Assembly (NCBI GenBank): GCA_029582265.1
Contig: CM055827.1
Span: forward strand, 3,705,423-3,769,422
Direction: 5' to 3'
Source of the DNA: Zoroaster sp. YZ-2022
Taxonomy: Eukaryota; Echinodermata; Asteroidea; Forcipulatida; Zoroasteridae
DNA: 64,000 nucleotides
This document shows, one piece after another, positions 24,701 to 31,223 of this stretch; position 1 is the stretch's first letter; each line of letters starts with the position of its first letter. The translations under genes were made by a program, and so were the position numbers. The notes beneath the pieces were generated by a model. It was not told where the DNA came from. It did not search any database and saw only the letters and a list, made by a program, of their open reading frames with translations.

Positions 24701-26150
24701 AATTGAACCAAAAACTCGGGTGTCGGACTGACATCATTTGTTGGAGCTACTCCCTGGATTCTATTCATTTTGTTGTTGTACATGCTTATATATAGGGATC
24801 TAGCCAGCCAATTATCATCGGGCAAGCTCATTGGTCAAGACATCTGTATATCTAAGCATGAGGTTATGGGTTCGAGTCCCAACTGAGTCTTCCTTGGAAA
24901 AACACAGTAAATTAAAACCTTCCTACACATGGAGGCCACTCCGATCCACTAAATTTTCAATATGTTCTTCACCAACCTTTGGTACATACAAGCCTGCTGT
25001 CCTTCCCAATCTTACAAAATCAACTGTGTGCCAGCCAAGGCCACTGTAAATGTTTGAACATATTAGTATGGCCTGCAATGTATCAGTGGGAGACCACCTT
25101 ACCCTGCAATCTCAGTGGTGTGACAGAAGGGTAACCATAGGAAGCCACTGGCAACAGCTAATGGCTTGGAGTGGCCTGAATGGGTTGTTTCAAAAATTGC
25201 ACTGATTGTAGGGGGGTTTTTAAAAAAAATGACATGAGTATTTGATTTTGTATCCCTCCTCCAGGAAAGTGAGTTCCTGCACCATGCCTTAACTCATCCA
25301 TGGACTCTGTCTACCAGCCAGACTCCTCAGCAGCAGATAGCCGGCAATCCTACCCTCAACCACCCAGACCATAGAGACAAGGTAAACGCTTATTTCTCAT
25401 AAGGAGTCACTTCTGCTCTGTTATGATCTAGAGAGTCGGGCAAGCCTTTGAGAAGCCCTGCCAGGCCCAGGCTACCTTGCCTCCTAATCTGGGTTTTTTT
25501 TTTGAGTCCTTCTATCCTGTAACAATACAGTACCTGCCAATCAACCTAACCTGGGCTTCTGGAGGGCCTTGCCCAGTCAAGTAGAGCTCATTATAATGGC
25601 TGCAGTTGTGAACAAAAGGCAGCTGAGGTGTCAGTCAAGGCTGTGTTAACAATAAGAGCTATTTGAGATATATTCATTGGTAAAGGGTCTTTTGTGCTCA
25701 GCTAGGGGATTATATAGGCCTGGGCAAAGCCTGGCCCTATCCCTGGCCCTGGCCCCGGCCCCGGCCCCAGCCCTGGCCCCAGCCCTGGCCCCAGCCCGGC
25801 TTCTCAAAGGCTTGCCTGTACCATGACTTTGGCCCTCCTGCCTTAGTCAATTCCATTCACATTGATTCCAATGCTGCCCTTGTATTACATTTTTGTGTTA
25901 TATCATTGATATCAAATTGTGGTACTTCCCCCTCCCCCAGGCAAGTCCAGGTGGAGGGTTCGCACCAGCATCAGATGACGGCTACGGTGTCTGTTACATG
26001 CTGCCGGAGGACAGTCGGTTCTTCTTCCACGTCTCCTCCAAGCACTCTTGCCCGACCACCGACTCCAAACGCTTCGTCGGTAACATCTTCAAGGCGCTGT
26101 CTTATATGAAGGAGCTTTTCTTGGACGGGCAGGAGACAGAGGGGAAGTAA
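592..26150 (+). CDS. CPT1: Carnitine O-palmitoyltransferase 1 (CPT1), 16 exons, 5'-partial
   Basis: Sixteen exons join in frame to 743 residues and a TAA stop. CPT1 sits in the mitochondrial outer membrane and moves long-chain acyl groups from CoA to carnitine, the rate-limiting step of fatty-acid import. Two hydrophobic segments (about residues 13-30 and 56-80 of the visible part) match its two membrane helices. The catalytic His is in EHSWGDAP (about residue 436), the CoA-binding stretch has GKGFVKKC, and the carnitine site has the STS of [16 protein letters not shown] keeps the Met linked in CPT1 to malonyl-CoA sensitivity, where insensitive carnitine acyltransferases have Ser. Vertebrate CPT1 is about 773 aa, so only about 45-50 N-terminal residues are upstream of the window. 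No vertebrate-type A/B/C paralogue can be assigned. Exon boundaries were placed by eye from GT-AG sites and family alignment. Confidence 0.96.
1633..1758 (+). CDS. CPT1: CPT1 exon 2 of window (second membrane helix)
   Basis: Acceptor CCAG at 1629-1632 and donor GTAAGT at 1759. Encodes [19 protein letters not shown], the second membrane helix, followed by the basic [15 protein letters not shown], which matches the FFRQTLKLLLCYHGWM region of CPT1. Phase is 2 in, 1 out. Confidence 0.95.
2269..2507 (+). CDS. CPT1: CPT1 exon 3 of window
   Basis: Acceptor TTTTTTAG ending at 2268 and donor GTGATT at 2508. Contains [18 protein letters not shown] and [13 protein letters not shown], matching the conserved SLPKLPVP...VRPLLDDEEYYRM start of the catalytic domain. 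Confidence 0.96.
2797..3180 (+). mobile_element. LINE C-terminal fragment fused to a short repeat
   Basis: 2797-2890 belongs to a repeat seen again at 5700-5826 and 58488-58850. 2890-3104 reads [20 protein letters not shown], the usual C-terminal motif of CR1/L2-type reverse-transcriptase ORFs (A-A-P-x-L-W-N-x-L-P). T/A-rich tail. Truncated remnant. Confidence 0.7.
3197..3847 (+). mobile_element. piggyBac-like MITE, CCAGTTCGC family, full copy
   Basis: Starts TTAACCAGTTCACG and ends CGCGAACTGGTTAA, so it has inverted ends flanked by TTAA, the piggyBac target duplication. 651 bp, no transposase. It lies in CPT1 intron 3 next to a mariner-like MITE. Confidence 0.85.
3858..5145 (+). mobile_element. 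mariner-like MITE, interrupted by a 1-kb element
   Basis: Inverted ends TACTACTCAAAACAATTTAG and its complement, flanked by TA. Related copies at 21244-21708 and 29530-29796; the last is uninterrupted (267 bp). The interior 4052-5070 is foreign. Confidence 0.85.
4052..5070. mobile_element. Element with CAGAGCTGCCAAC ends, nested
   Basis: CAGAGCTGCCAAC at 4052 and its complement GTTGGCAGCTCTG ending at 5070. Interior rich in TACGATTTT motifs. ACATTG precedes it; the matching right flank appears partly deleted. Probably a non-autonomous hAT-like element. Confidence 0.7.
5157..5650. mobile_element. mariner-like MITE with CATAACAGCAAAAGAAACGTCA ends
   Basis: Inverted ends ATATACATAACAGCAAAAG and CTTTTGCTGTTATGTATAT. 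Encloses a 90-bp piggyBac-like MITE (5233-5322). Confidence 0.75.
5233..5322. mobile_element. 90-bp piggyBac-like MITE, CCCTAAC family
   Basis: TTAACCCTAACTCCCTAG at the left and CTAGGGAGTTAGGGTTAA at the right: perfect 18-bp inverted ends including TTAA. Confidence 0.8.
5700..5826 (-). repeat. Short interspersed repeat with GCGCTATC core
   Basis: Same family as 2797-2890, 58488-58618 and 58740-58850: AAGACTGTGTTTGTATG, GGAGGGCGCTATCTC and ATCACACACGAACCGC. Bounded by CAAGACTGTG on both sides in opposite orientation. Confidence 0.6.
6212..6425. mobile_element. MITE with CACAGTAGTTGCATTATACC ends
   Basis: CACAGTAGTTGCATTATACC at 6210-6229 is complemented by GGTATAATGCAACTACTGTG near 6405-6423. 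A second copy is at 52030-52243. Confidence 0.75.
6517..6602 (+). CDS. CPT1: CPT1 exon 4 of window
   Basis: Acceptor GCAG at 6513-6516 and donor GTGAGT at 6603. Reads [14 protein letters not shown], near identical to [14 protein letters not shown] of vertebrate CPT1. The last Trp codon is split across the intron. Confidence 0.96.
6649..7040. mobile_element. hAT-like MITE with 8-bp target duplication
   Basis: TAGGGCTGTGC...GCACAGCCCTA inverted ends, flanked by perfect CCCCTAAG direct repeats at 6641-6648 and 7041-7048. 392 bp. Confidence 0.88.
7482..7586 (+). CDS. CPT1: CPT1 exon 5 of window
   Basis: Acceptor CCAG ending at 7481, preceded by a GTT microsatellite that serves as the pyrimidine-rich tract. 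Donor GTGAGT at 7587. Reads [19 protein letters not shown], matching EEYIYLRGRSPLMVNSNYY. Confidence 0.95.
7766..7978. mobile_element. Short CAGAGATGTCAAC-ended MITE
   Basis: CAGAGATGTCAAC to GTTGGCATCTCTG, flanked by CCCTTT on both sides (7760-7765, 7979-7984), a 6-bp duplication. TACGATT-rich interior like 4052-5070. Confidence 0.75.
8278..8635. mobile_element. piggyBac-like MITE, CCCTCCTA family
   Basis: TTAACCCTCCTATGCCCAGG to CCTATAGGAGGGTTAA. A related copy lies at 52280-52611. Confidence 0.8.
8790..9330 (-). mobile_element. Two adjacent tRNA-derived SINE copies, reverse orientation
   Basis: Reverse strand shows A box TGGCCGAGCGGTCTAG and B box GGTTCGAGTCC twice (heads at about 9137 and 9320), with a GCGCTATATAAAT-like tail near 8810. 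tRNA-Leu/Ser-like heads, long Leu-type variable region. Confidence 0.8.
9340..9821. mobile_element. Repeat family with TTTCATAG/CTATGAAATTGGGCCC ends
   Basis: Interior AAGCAAATTT...TTGCTTAAGCATAAGCGTA recurs at 33350-33634 and 61110-62165. The right end is CTCTATGAAATTGGGCCC. Interrupted by the mariner-like MITE 9381-9600. Confidence 0.7.
9381..9600. mobile_element. 220-bp mariner-like MITE
   Basis: TACTGAACAGCAAAAGAAAC and its complement, flanked by TA. It sits inside a larger repeat with CAATTTCATAG ends (9340-9821). Confidence 0.85.
9895..10026 (+). CDS. CPT1: CPT1 exon 6 of window
   Basis: Acceptor CCAG at 9891-9894 and donor GTACAA at 10027. Reads [20 protein letters not shown] then YDRMFATVR, matching KLDREEIKP...MCSYQMERMFNTTR. 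The donor is immediately followed by an 81-bp minisatellite whose unit begins with the donor sequence itself. Confidence 0.94.
10027..10944 (+). repeat. 81-bp minisatellite beginning at CPT1 splice donor
   Basis: About 11 copies of an 81-bp unit starting GTACAACATTGATTGG. The first unit starts at the first base of the intron. Later units drift (deletions near 10540-10610) and the array ends in a G run at 10943. The period is a multiple of three, so long ORFs on both strands are artefacts. Confidence 0.95.
11140..11382. mobile_element. MITE with AAAACCAGAACTGG ends
   Basis: GGACTTAAAACCAGAACTGG at 11142 is complemented by CCAGTTCTGGTTTTAAG near 11360. About 240 bp, in CPT1 intron 6. Confidence 0.65.
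11644..11698 (+). CDS. CPT1: CPT1 exon 7 of window (55 nt)
   Basis: Short exon between acceptor TTTACAG (ends 11643) and donor GTAAGG (11699). Encodes [18 protein letters not shown], aligning with IPGKDTDVLQHLSDSRH. Phases 2 in and 0 out fit both neighbours. Confidence 0.93.
12118..12215 (+). mobile_element. Degenerate SINE fragment
   Basis: GGTTCACATCCCGGCCGCGAC followed by TGTGGTGC resembles the B-box region of the window's SINEs (GGTTCGAATCCTGGCCGCGAC). Both ends are unclear. Confidence 0.4.
12371..12500 (+). CDS. CPT1: CPT1 exon 8 of window
   Basis: Acceptor AACAG ending at 12370 and donor GTAGGT at 12501. Reads [17 protein letters not shown], matching HVAVYHKGRFFKLWLYE. Confidence 0.95.
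12593..12946. mobile_element. MITE with GGCC...TTTCTGGTC ends
   Basis: TTAGGCCAAAAAAGGTTTCT at the left, AGAAACCAGAGAGGG..TTGGCC at the right. Shares a core (GGCTAAGAGAGGCCTCACAA) with 21118-22115 and 54080-54464. Confidence 0.75.
13400..13560 (-). mobile_element. tRNA-like SINE remnant
   Basis: Reverse strand reads GGTGGTCGAGAGGTTAAGACG and GGTTCGCC, A- and B-box-like, and shares TATACTCGGTGCTTTC with 45550-45725. Confidence 0.5.
13936..14072 (+). CDS. CPT1: CPT1 exon 9 of window
   Basis: Acceptor TTGTAG ending at 13935 and donor GTAAGC at 14073. Encodes [20 protein letters not shown], matching ALTAGGRVEWAQARQAFFSSG, the region before the active-site exon. Confidence 0.94.
14216..14355 (+). 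repeat. GACTCG simple-sequence tract
   Basis: Dense ACTCGG/GACTCG hexamers; another tract at 16763-16838 in the same orientation. It gives a spurious Ser/Asp-rich ORF. Confidence 0.8.
15419..16052 (-). mobile_element. piggyBac-like MITE, CCAGTTCGC family, full copy
   Basis: Reverse-orientation copy of 3197-3847 with TTAA at both ends (15419-15422, 16049-16052), in CPT1 intron 9. Confidence 0.85.
16929..17347. mobile_element. Foldback MITE in CPT1 intron 9
   Basis: CATAAAACACAATAAAGGGG at the left is mirrored by CCTTTTTTGTGTTTTATG at the right. The arms also pair through CGTCACGTTAGCAGTTTTTC and GAAAAACTGCTAACGTGACG. It lies inside a region ending GGTTAACCATCCCAGCACTA, itself hAT-like. Confidence 0.7.
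17760..18230 (+). repeat. Tandem/dispersed repeat leading into CPT1 exon 10
   Basis: AGTTGTAACCTCCAGTTCTTTT occurs at 17795 and 18132. ATTTCACATGGTGTCACTGCAAAC...CTTTACTTATCCTTTTCACC occurs at 18024 and 18179. The same block is the end of the palindrome at 34380-34650. Confidence 0.7.
18231..18430 (+). CDS. CPT1: CPT1 exon 10 of window (catalytic histidine)
   Basis: Acceptor CACGCAG ending at 18230 and donor GTGAGT at 18431. Carries [19 protein letters not shown] and the active-site stretch [12 protein letters not shown]. The His of EHSW is the expected general base. The acceptor lies inside a repeat: 18172-18229 closely resembles the unit at 18018-18078. Confidence 0.96.
18461..18720 (+). 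mobile_element. GGCCTGTGATTTCTCAGG repeat family copy
   Basis: Opens with the shared GGCCTGTGATTTCTCAGGAT. Other copies: 23853-24045, 34904-35130 and 38637-38912. They share CTTGAAAGAAGAGAAGTAG and CCTGTATTGTGTCCAAACC. Ends are not defined. Confidence 0.6.
18790..19012. mobile_element. MITE with AAAGGGACATTATCGTCACA ends
   Basis: TTAAAGGGACATTATCGTCA at the left and GATGATACTGTCTCTTTAAA at the right, with a second inverted segment CAACAGGGCATGGAATCGG. A related copy lies at 43755-43895. Confidence 0.7.
19341..19491 (+). CDS. CPT1: CPT1 exon 11 of window
   Basis: Acceptor CTCCAG ending at 19340 and donor GTTTGT at 19492. Encodes [19 protein letters not shown], aligning with LAPPTRLQWDIPKQCQAVIE. 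The donor lacks the usual A at +3 but fits GT. Confidence 0.93.
19560..20733 (+). mobile_element. Composite of piggyBac-like MITEs with 44-bp tandem array
   Basis: TTAACCCTAACCC at 19560, internal junction GTTAGGGTTAACCCTTCTG at 20319-20337, and end GTTAGGGTTAA at 20723-20733. Contains a 210-bp tandem duplication (19800-20200) and about nine copies of AAGGATTCAGGTTATGTGTA-type 44-bp units. An inverted counterpart is at 50690-51278. Confidence 0.8.
20970..21041 (+). CDS. CPT1: CPT1 exon 12 of window (CoA-binding motif)
   Basis: 72-nt exon between acceptor TTTCACAG (ends 20969) and donor GTACGT (21042). [12 protein letters not shown] matches LPFGKGLIKKCR, the lysine-rich CoA-binding segment of carnitine acyltransferases. 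Confidence 0.95.
21244..21708 (+). mobile_element. mariner-like MITE, copy 2
   Basis: TACTACTCAAAACAATTTAG ends with TA flanks. Without the insert at 21395-21588 it matches 29530-29796 (inverted). Confidence 0.88.
21395..21588. mobile_element. 194-bp near-perfect hairpin element
   Basis: CAGAGCTGCCAAC to GTTGGCAGCTATG. The two arms are almost perfect complements with a centre at GGTGCCAAAAGG, so the RNA would be one long stem. Flanked by CATCTG on both sides (21389-21394, 21589-21594). Confidence 0.9.
22164..22324 (+). CDS. CPT1: CPT1 exon 13 of window
   Basis: Acceptor GACTAG ending at 22163 and donor GTGAGT at 22325. Reads [15 protein letters not shown] then [20 protein letters not shown], among the most conserved CPT stretches. 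The Met in YEASMTR is the malonyl-CoA-sensitivity position. Confidence 0.97.
22580..23632. mobile_element. Element with CCGTAATTTCCGGAATATAAGCCGC ends
   Basis: CCGTAATTTCCGGAATATAA at the left and TTATATTCCGGAAATTACGG at the right; repeated ATAAGCCGCACCGCGTATAA motifs inside both ends. Flanking GTAC on each side. Inserted in a piggyBac-like MITE. Confidence 0.8.
22860..23083 (-). pseudogene. hAT/BED-type zinc-finger transposase fragment
   Basis: The reverse strand starts with Met at 23083 and contains [18 protein letters not shown] then HVESKKH: a C-x2-C...H-x5-H finger followed by SKKH, as at the N-terminus of hAT-type transposases and zinc-finger DUF proteins. It stops after about 60 residues. 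CATACCTGCCAACCTTGACA at 22802 may be the adjoining end. Confidence 0.55.
23903..24040. repeat. 36-bp tandem repeat, about 4 copies
   Basis: Unit GCCTGCGTTTGCCTAAAAAA TCTGTTTGCCTAAAAG. Gives a repetitive spurious peptide on the minus strand. It grew inside a GGCCTGTGATTTCTCAGG-family copy. Confidence 0.9.
24059..24321. mobile_element. MITE with GGAGGGCCAAAGTCATGG ends
   Basis: GGGCCAAAGTCATGGTACAG at the left is complemented by CTGTACCATGACTTTGGCCC at the right. Copies at 25432-25850 (partial) and 33915-34173. Confidence 0.8.
24348..24504 (+). CDS. CPT1: CPT1 exon 14 of window
   Basis: Acceptor TTTCCAG ending at 24347 and donor GTAAGT at 24505. Encodes a Q-split [11 protein letters not shown] start and [17 protein letters not shown], matching GAGIDRHLFCLYLVSK. 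Confidence 0.96.
24815..24900 (+). mobile_element. tRNA-like SINE fragment
   Basis: GGCAAGCTCATTGGTCAAGA (A-box-like) and GGTTCGAGTCCC (B box). Confidence 0.5.
24911..25213 (+). mobile_element. Partial MITE copy, CCTACACAT...GTAGG type
   Basis: CCTTCCTACACATGGAGGCCAC to CACTGATTGTAGGGGGG matches the piggyBac-like MITE at 26472-27053 but lacks TTAA ends and its inner insert. Confidence 0.6.
25265..25381 (+). CDS. CPT1: CPT1 exon 15 of window (carnitine-site STS)
   Basis: Acceptor CTCCAG ending at 25264 and donor GTAAAC at 25382. [15 protein letters not shown] matches SEPWRLSTSQIPQSQ, the serine/threonine triad that contacts carnitine. Confidence 0.96.
25432..25850. repeat. GGGCCAAAGTCATGG-family MITE with CCCTGGCC tandem
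   Basis: 25730-25795 is a G/C-rich tract of CCTGGCCC and CCGGCCC hexamers to octamers, unlike its AT-rich surroundings. It is framed by the MITE's GCAAGCCTTTGAGAAG and CTTCTCAAAGGCTTG arms. Confidence 0.7.
25941..26150 (+). CDS. CPT1: CPT1 last exon with stop
   Basis: Acceptor CCCCCAG ending at 25940; TAA at 26148-26150. [20 protein letters not shown] matches the [20 protein letters not shown] block, followed by [11 protein letters not shown] and an acidic, Glu-rich tail. Confidence 0.97.
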   Translation, partial: ASPGGGFAPASDDGYGVCYMLPEDSRFFFHVSSKHSCPTTDSKRFVGNIFKALSYMKELFLDGQETEGK

Positions 26151-26471
26151 GGATAGCTCACCCGAACCCCCCTGTATCTAAGCATCTTCAGGATGCAATG
26201 TCACATATTGGTTTATCTGTGCTATCCGTTTTAGGGAGTTGAGCCGACCCCTGAGTGTAACCATGATGTGTATAAACAGAATGATGCACAACAGGGAACA
26301 CACTCAATATTGTAGTGGGAAGATGTAATTAACAAATAATGTCAACAATTTATAATAATGGAATCATATAATGTGTCAAAACTCCACATGCAAATTTATT
26401 TCCATGTAATCAGCTTATAATGAAACTTATATACACATATACAACGGTTAAATGTCATGTATACTTTCACC
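26151..26471 (+). other. Probable CPT1 3' untranslated region
   Basis: AT-rich, no ORF of note. No canonical AATAAA is visible before the MITE that starts at 26472, so the cleavage site cannot be placed. Confidence 0.4.
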
Positions 26472-27053
26472 TTAACCCTCCTACACATTGAAGCCACTCC
26501 CAACCACTAAATTCTATTCTTGAGCAACCTTCAGTTTTTTTATATTTTTTATTTATTTATTTATTTTTATTTTTTTAAAGTTTTTTTTAATGCAAGCTCA
26601 CCCCAAACAAGGCTAAAAGCCAATCTAGGTAAGGGGCTACAAGAAGAAAACAGAAGATGAAAATAACTCAGGAGGACTGAAGGTAGGAATTGATATTCCT
26701 CTTAAAACTGTCTAGATTATAGGATGTAGGGAAACATGCACCAGGCAAGGAGTTCCAAAGAGATGCAGTACGTGGAAAAAAGCTGCTGGCATAGCAGTAC
26801 ATACATGTACAAGCCTGCTGTCCTTTCCAAGTAATCTTACAAAATCAACTGTGTTGCCACCCAAGGCCACTGTAAATGTTTGAACATATTAGTATGGTCT
26901 ACAATGTATCAATGGGAGACCACCTTACCCTGCAATCTCAGTGGGGTGACAGTGCACAGAAGGGTAACCATAGGAGGCCACTGGCAATAGCTAATGGCTT
27001 GGAGTGGCCTGAATGGGTTGTTTCAGAAATTGCACTGATTGTAGGAGGGTTAA
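26472..27053. mobile_element. piggyBac-like MITE with nested LINE tail
   Basis: TTAACCCTCCTACAC to GTAGGAGGGTTAA. Insert at about 26540-26800 resembles a reverse-strand LINE 3' part (GAGTTCCAAAGAGATGCAGT). Confidence 0.75.
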
Positions 27054-27594
27054 TCTCACCCATGTTAAAGGCTGTTGACCATTGCAGACATGCAACTTTT
27101 CAGCTGATCAGCTGATTGCCTCTTTTTCTTTAATAATAGTGCTGTAGAAAACTGAAAAACACTGTACAAAGTTTTGTGTGCTCGGCCATTTGCTCTTTTT
27201 TTAAATTTTTGCAATTACAAAGTTGCATGTCTGCCCTCGACATTGTCAAGTCGGTATAAGTGAAGTGTATTGTTTATTTAATGAATTCCACAAGTATTAT
27301 ATAAGCAGATGCAATGCAATTTATCCAGTGGTAAGTCTCTGTAGTGTTTAGTAGATGTGTTTTCCTTTTTAATGATGGAAATTATATATATGTAGTGTTT
27401 TAACATTTTAAAAATCAGTGCTTTTAAGGCAATACTTACTTTACATAGTCAAAACTATGTCCAGTTCAACCCTAGCCCACATACTGTATATGTGTGGAAT
27501 ATGAAATTAATGCATATATTTTATTTACCCCTCTGTATTTTGGTCATATTATGGAAGGTGAATAATTGTTTCTGTAGTTAATACCTCTTTCCCT

Positions 27595-27867
27595 TTAATC
27601 CTAACTACCCCCAAATCCTGCAAAATCCTCCAAGGGGCACTTTTGGGGAACAAAGGCACACTATTGCAAACTGGTACTTTCGCCTCTTCAAATGGGACAA
27701 AATTACTACCTGGCAAGAAGTACAGGCCATAAGTGCTGAATTTATGAAAGATCAACGAAAATGCATGGTGCATTTTGAATATAAGGGCATGTTTCCAAAA
27801 GTGCGCTGATGGATTTTGGAGGATTCAGGAAGGTTCCTAGCCAGAATACCTAGGGGGTTAGGGTTAA
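27595..27867. mobile_element. piggyBac-like MITE, CCCTAAC family, uninterrupted
   Basis: TTAATCCTAACTACCCC to GGGGGTTAGGGTTAA; a good reference copy for 22500-23760 and 53472-53745. Confidence 0.8.
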
Positions 27868-28013
27868 AGTTCACTTATTTGTTTCTTTGAAATGTCTGCT
27901 TGTGTAGAACGTCATCAGCTCATCAGTTCTCTCATGAAGTAGTAATTATAATGATACATGTTTCATTCTTATATAGCGCTTTTCACATAATGTCCCAATG
28001 CGCTTTACATTAT

Positions 28014-29525
28014 GGGGTGTCATGGCCGAGCGGTTAAGTGCATTGGACTTTTGTTCTGATGACTGTGTCGTCAGAATGTGGGTTCGAATCCTGGCCGCGA
28101 CCGTGGTACTAGGCTTGGGCGATGACACGATATCGAATATCGCGATATTTTTTTTATTCGATTATGATATCGAGAACTTTTCAAATTATCGAGATATCGG
28201 CAAATCGCGATGAAAAAAATATATCGCGATGAAAAAATATATATCGCAAAGAAAAAAATATATCGCGATTAAAAAAAAATTCTCGATTGTCAGTCGTGTC
28301 AGAAATTCCATGGAAAAAACTTATGAAGTCTTCAGCTTTCAGAAGTGAGAAACAAAATCGAACTACTTCTGTGGTAAGCCGACTGTCATATCACAAAGGA
28401 GCCGCCTAACAAGGCGTTCTTTAAAATCCACCGCCACTCAAAGAAATATATTCAGACGGATTAAGTGTTGGGGATTGAATGGGGTATTTGATCCAACAAT
28501 GTGTAGACAATGTTAACATCTCACTGCATATTTAAATATATGCAGAATATGGGCGTTACCTTAAAAATCGACAACAAAATAACATTTGCAGTCAGTGCCA
28601 GTGACTGGTGCTCTGTGTTCACATTATAGTCATGAAATAAATCAAAGCATGGATCAGCAGCGGCTCGATCAAAGTTGGGGGATTATGACACTATTCTATT
28701 ATACCATACTGGGACTCTTGTCTAGTGACAAAACACATACACTACTCTTGATAAACCACGTGACGTTTATTTAAAATAGTGTGAGTACAATCCAAACTTG
28801 GTGACATTTTCCAAAGTGCAAATGACATGTCACAATCACATGGTTTTATTTTCCACGGTACTATGCGCATGCAGGAATAAACCTAGTCATGTGTTTATAC
28901 TATAACATAATCACGTGGAACTGACATAGTCACGTGGAACGCGAGTCACGTGAACTCTACAAGTTCTACCACGTGAACTCTGGCTGATGATTTGATTGGG
29001 ACGCGACGCACGACGCAGTAACCGTCCCACATTACGCAAACGAATTTGCCAATGGCCATGGTGCACTCGTAGTGAACGGCGTGATTCCACATGTTTCTCC
29101 GGTAAGCACTGGCAATTTATTGTGACGCGTGTTATATGGGTACATTCCTGTTATTATCGGCTCTAAAGTACTCATGCGTGAAAAAAAATAATCGCGATAT
29201 TATCGAAAATCGCGATATATGTTTGACGATATATCGTGGATGAAAAATATCGATATCGCCCAAGCCTACGTGGTACTTGTGTCCTCAAGCAAGACACTTT
29301 ACTGTAATTGCTTCTCTTCACCCAGGAGTATAAATGGGTACCTGTGAGGGCAGAGGTGGTAATTGTGTTTGATTAACCCTGTAGCGCCACAGCAGGTTGC
29401 ACATAATTGGCTGTATACTCCCCAGCGAGCTGAGAAAGATTACAGCAACGATATTGGCCCAGTGACCAGGGAAAATAATGTTAAGCGCAATGGAACATTA
29501 TGTGAAATGCGCTATATAAGAATGA
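28014..29525 (+). mobile_element. tRNA-derived SINE split by a hAT-like element
   Basis: Head 28014-28109 with A box TGGCCGAGCGGTTAAGTGCA and B box GGTTCGAATCC. The body resumes at 29269 and ends in GCGCTATATAAGAATGAAAT. A reversed SINE tail (27955-28013) precedes it. Confidence 0.9.
28110..29268. mobile_element. 1.16-kb non-autonomous hAT-like element
   Basis: TAGGCTTGGGCGAT...ATCGCCCAAGCCTA ends, with ATATCG-rich subterminal DNA on both sides and a perfect 8-bp duplication CGTGGTAC (28102-28109, 29269-29276). No transposase ORF. Confidence 0.92.
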
Positions 29526-29529
29526 AATA

Positions 29530-29796
29530 TACTACTCAAAACAATTTAGGGAACACCGGAATAATCTCAGTTAAAGCAAGATCATTTATTTCAGATAAAC
29601 ACAATGTTTCACAGAATTGATGAGAAACAACTGCACAATGAAACAGATGATAAAGGATGCATGTAAGTGATTACACATTTCATGACATGACTACTGAAAG
29701 AGAGAGGGGGTTGCAAATGAAAATCCCGGTTCATGGAACATTTCAAACCTATTTGATGTTAAAAATCCGGTGTTCCCTAAATTGTTTTGAGTAGTA
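29530..29796 (-). mobile_element. mariner-like MITE, uninterrupted reference copy
   Basis: 267 bp with TACTACTCAAAACAATTTAG ends and TA flanks, inserted in the (ATT)n tail of the SINE. Confidence 0.9.
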
Positions 29797-30019
29797 TATT
29801 ATTATTATTATATTATTACATTATTTCATGAGAGAACTGATGAGCTGATGAGGTTCTACACAAGTAGACATTTCAAGGAAACAAATATCAGACTTATAAT
29901 CTTTCTCAGCTCCCTGGGGAGTATACAGCCCATTATGTGCAACCTCTTTGGGCACTAACCATCTCTACCCTCACAGAGTAGAGATGGTTTTATACGTATG
30001 GGTGCAGGGAAGGAATTAC

Positions 30020-31220
30020 ATGTACTGTGTTTTTTTAAACTTTTTTTAAAATAAATTCGCATCCAATGGTAGGCAATTTTCTTGCACTTCTTAACCATTT
30101 GCCAAAACAGAAACATCCACAGATATTTAAACCAGTCTTTGCAGAGGAAGATGTACATGCCAATGCAAGTTTAATACAAGGAAATAAAGCAAATTCAAGA
30201 CGATTACTTTCAAAGTTAGTTAATAATTTCATGAAGTATTTGACCTTGGCTTGGATGGACAGAAATGCAGTAAATAAATGAGGCAGCATGATACATTCAT
30301 AGCTGGTCCAAAAAAATTGCAGGTATGGTCGGTTCAAACAGAAGGTACAGCATTGGTTATTACCAGATGATCAAATTAACAAATTATTATATTAAAAAAA
30401 ATAAAGTTGGTGTAAAGGTGGCACACGTATCAATCATCCTGAGAAATTATTTTGTTATTTTTATCTAAGAGAAAACGGAAATTGTTTCAGGTCGAATCAG
30501 CAAAAAGTTGCCGACCGATAACTTTTTGTAAAAACATCAAAAACATTTTTTTTTTTCAAAAACCTGACCACCTATTGTGATGTACCTTTCACAGTTTAAT
30601 TTTATGATGGTTTATTTTTAGAAAAATAGAAAACTATTTTTTGTAAACGTATGTTAAAATTAACGTATGTTACCAAACACCAATGTTGTACCATTCCATT
30701 ATTAAATAATGCTTGGGTCAAATATGTTGTGAAATATTTCATTTGAAAGTAAATGCACTTCCTCTTTGAAAGGAACAGAATTGTCTTGATTAATGAACAA
30801 TGTTGAGAGAATAATAGCGAAACACGTATATACATGTGTAATAACAGTATTTGTGTCTGTGTTGTGGTATTAGACATTACTGTACATTTTAACCTTTAAG
30901 AACAACCAATGCAACAATGTTTATCTCATACATAAAGTTTTTTTATTGTAAGCTTAAAGATTTTATTGTCTTTAAATGTTTTTTAGTTTTTATTTTATTT
31001 TGCTTCAAGGTATTTCTGTCAACTGGATACATAAATCTGCAACAAATATCAAGTACGGATATTATTTCCAACAAAACACAAATTATGTAGGCAATTAAAT
31101 AAATAAGTATTGTTTTGTTATGTTCAAAATAAGTAATTGTTCAGCTTGGTAGTTTATTTTTTATGAATAGCATTGTGACCTTCAAGAGGCTGATCAGTAC
31201 ACATAATTACTGTTTATACC
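30020..31220. other. Intergenic DNA without recognised features
   Basis: AT-rich, no conserved ORF, only T runs. One short match to 18790-type flanking (ATCAATCATCCTGA at 30430). Confidence 0.5.
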
Positions 31221-31223
31221 TTT

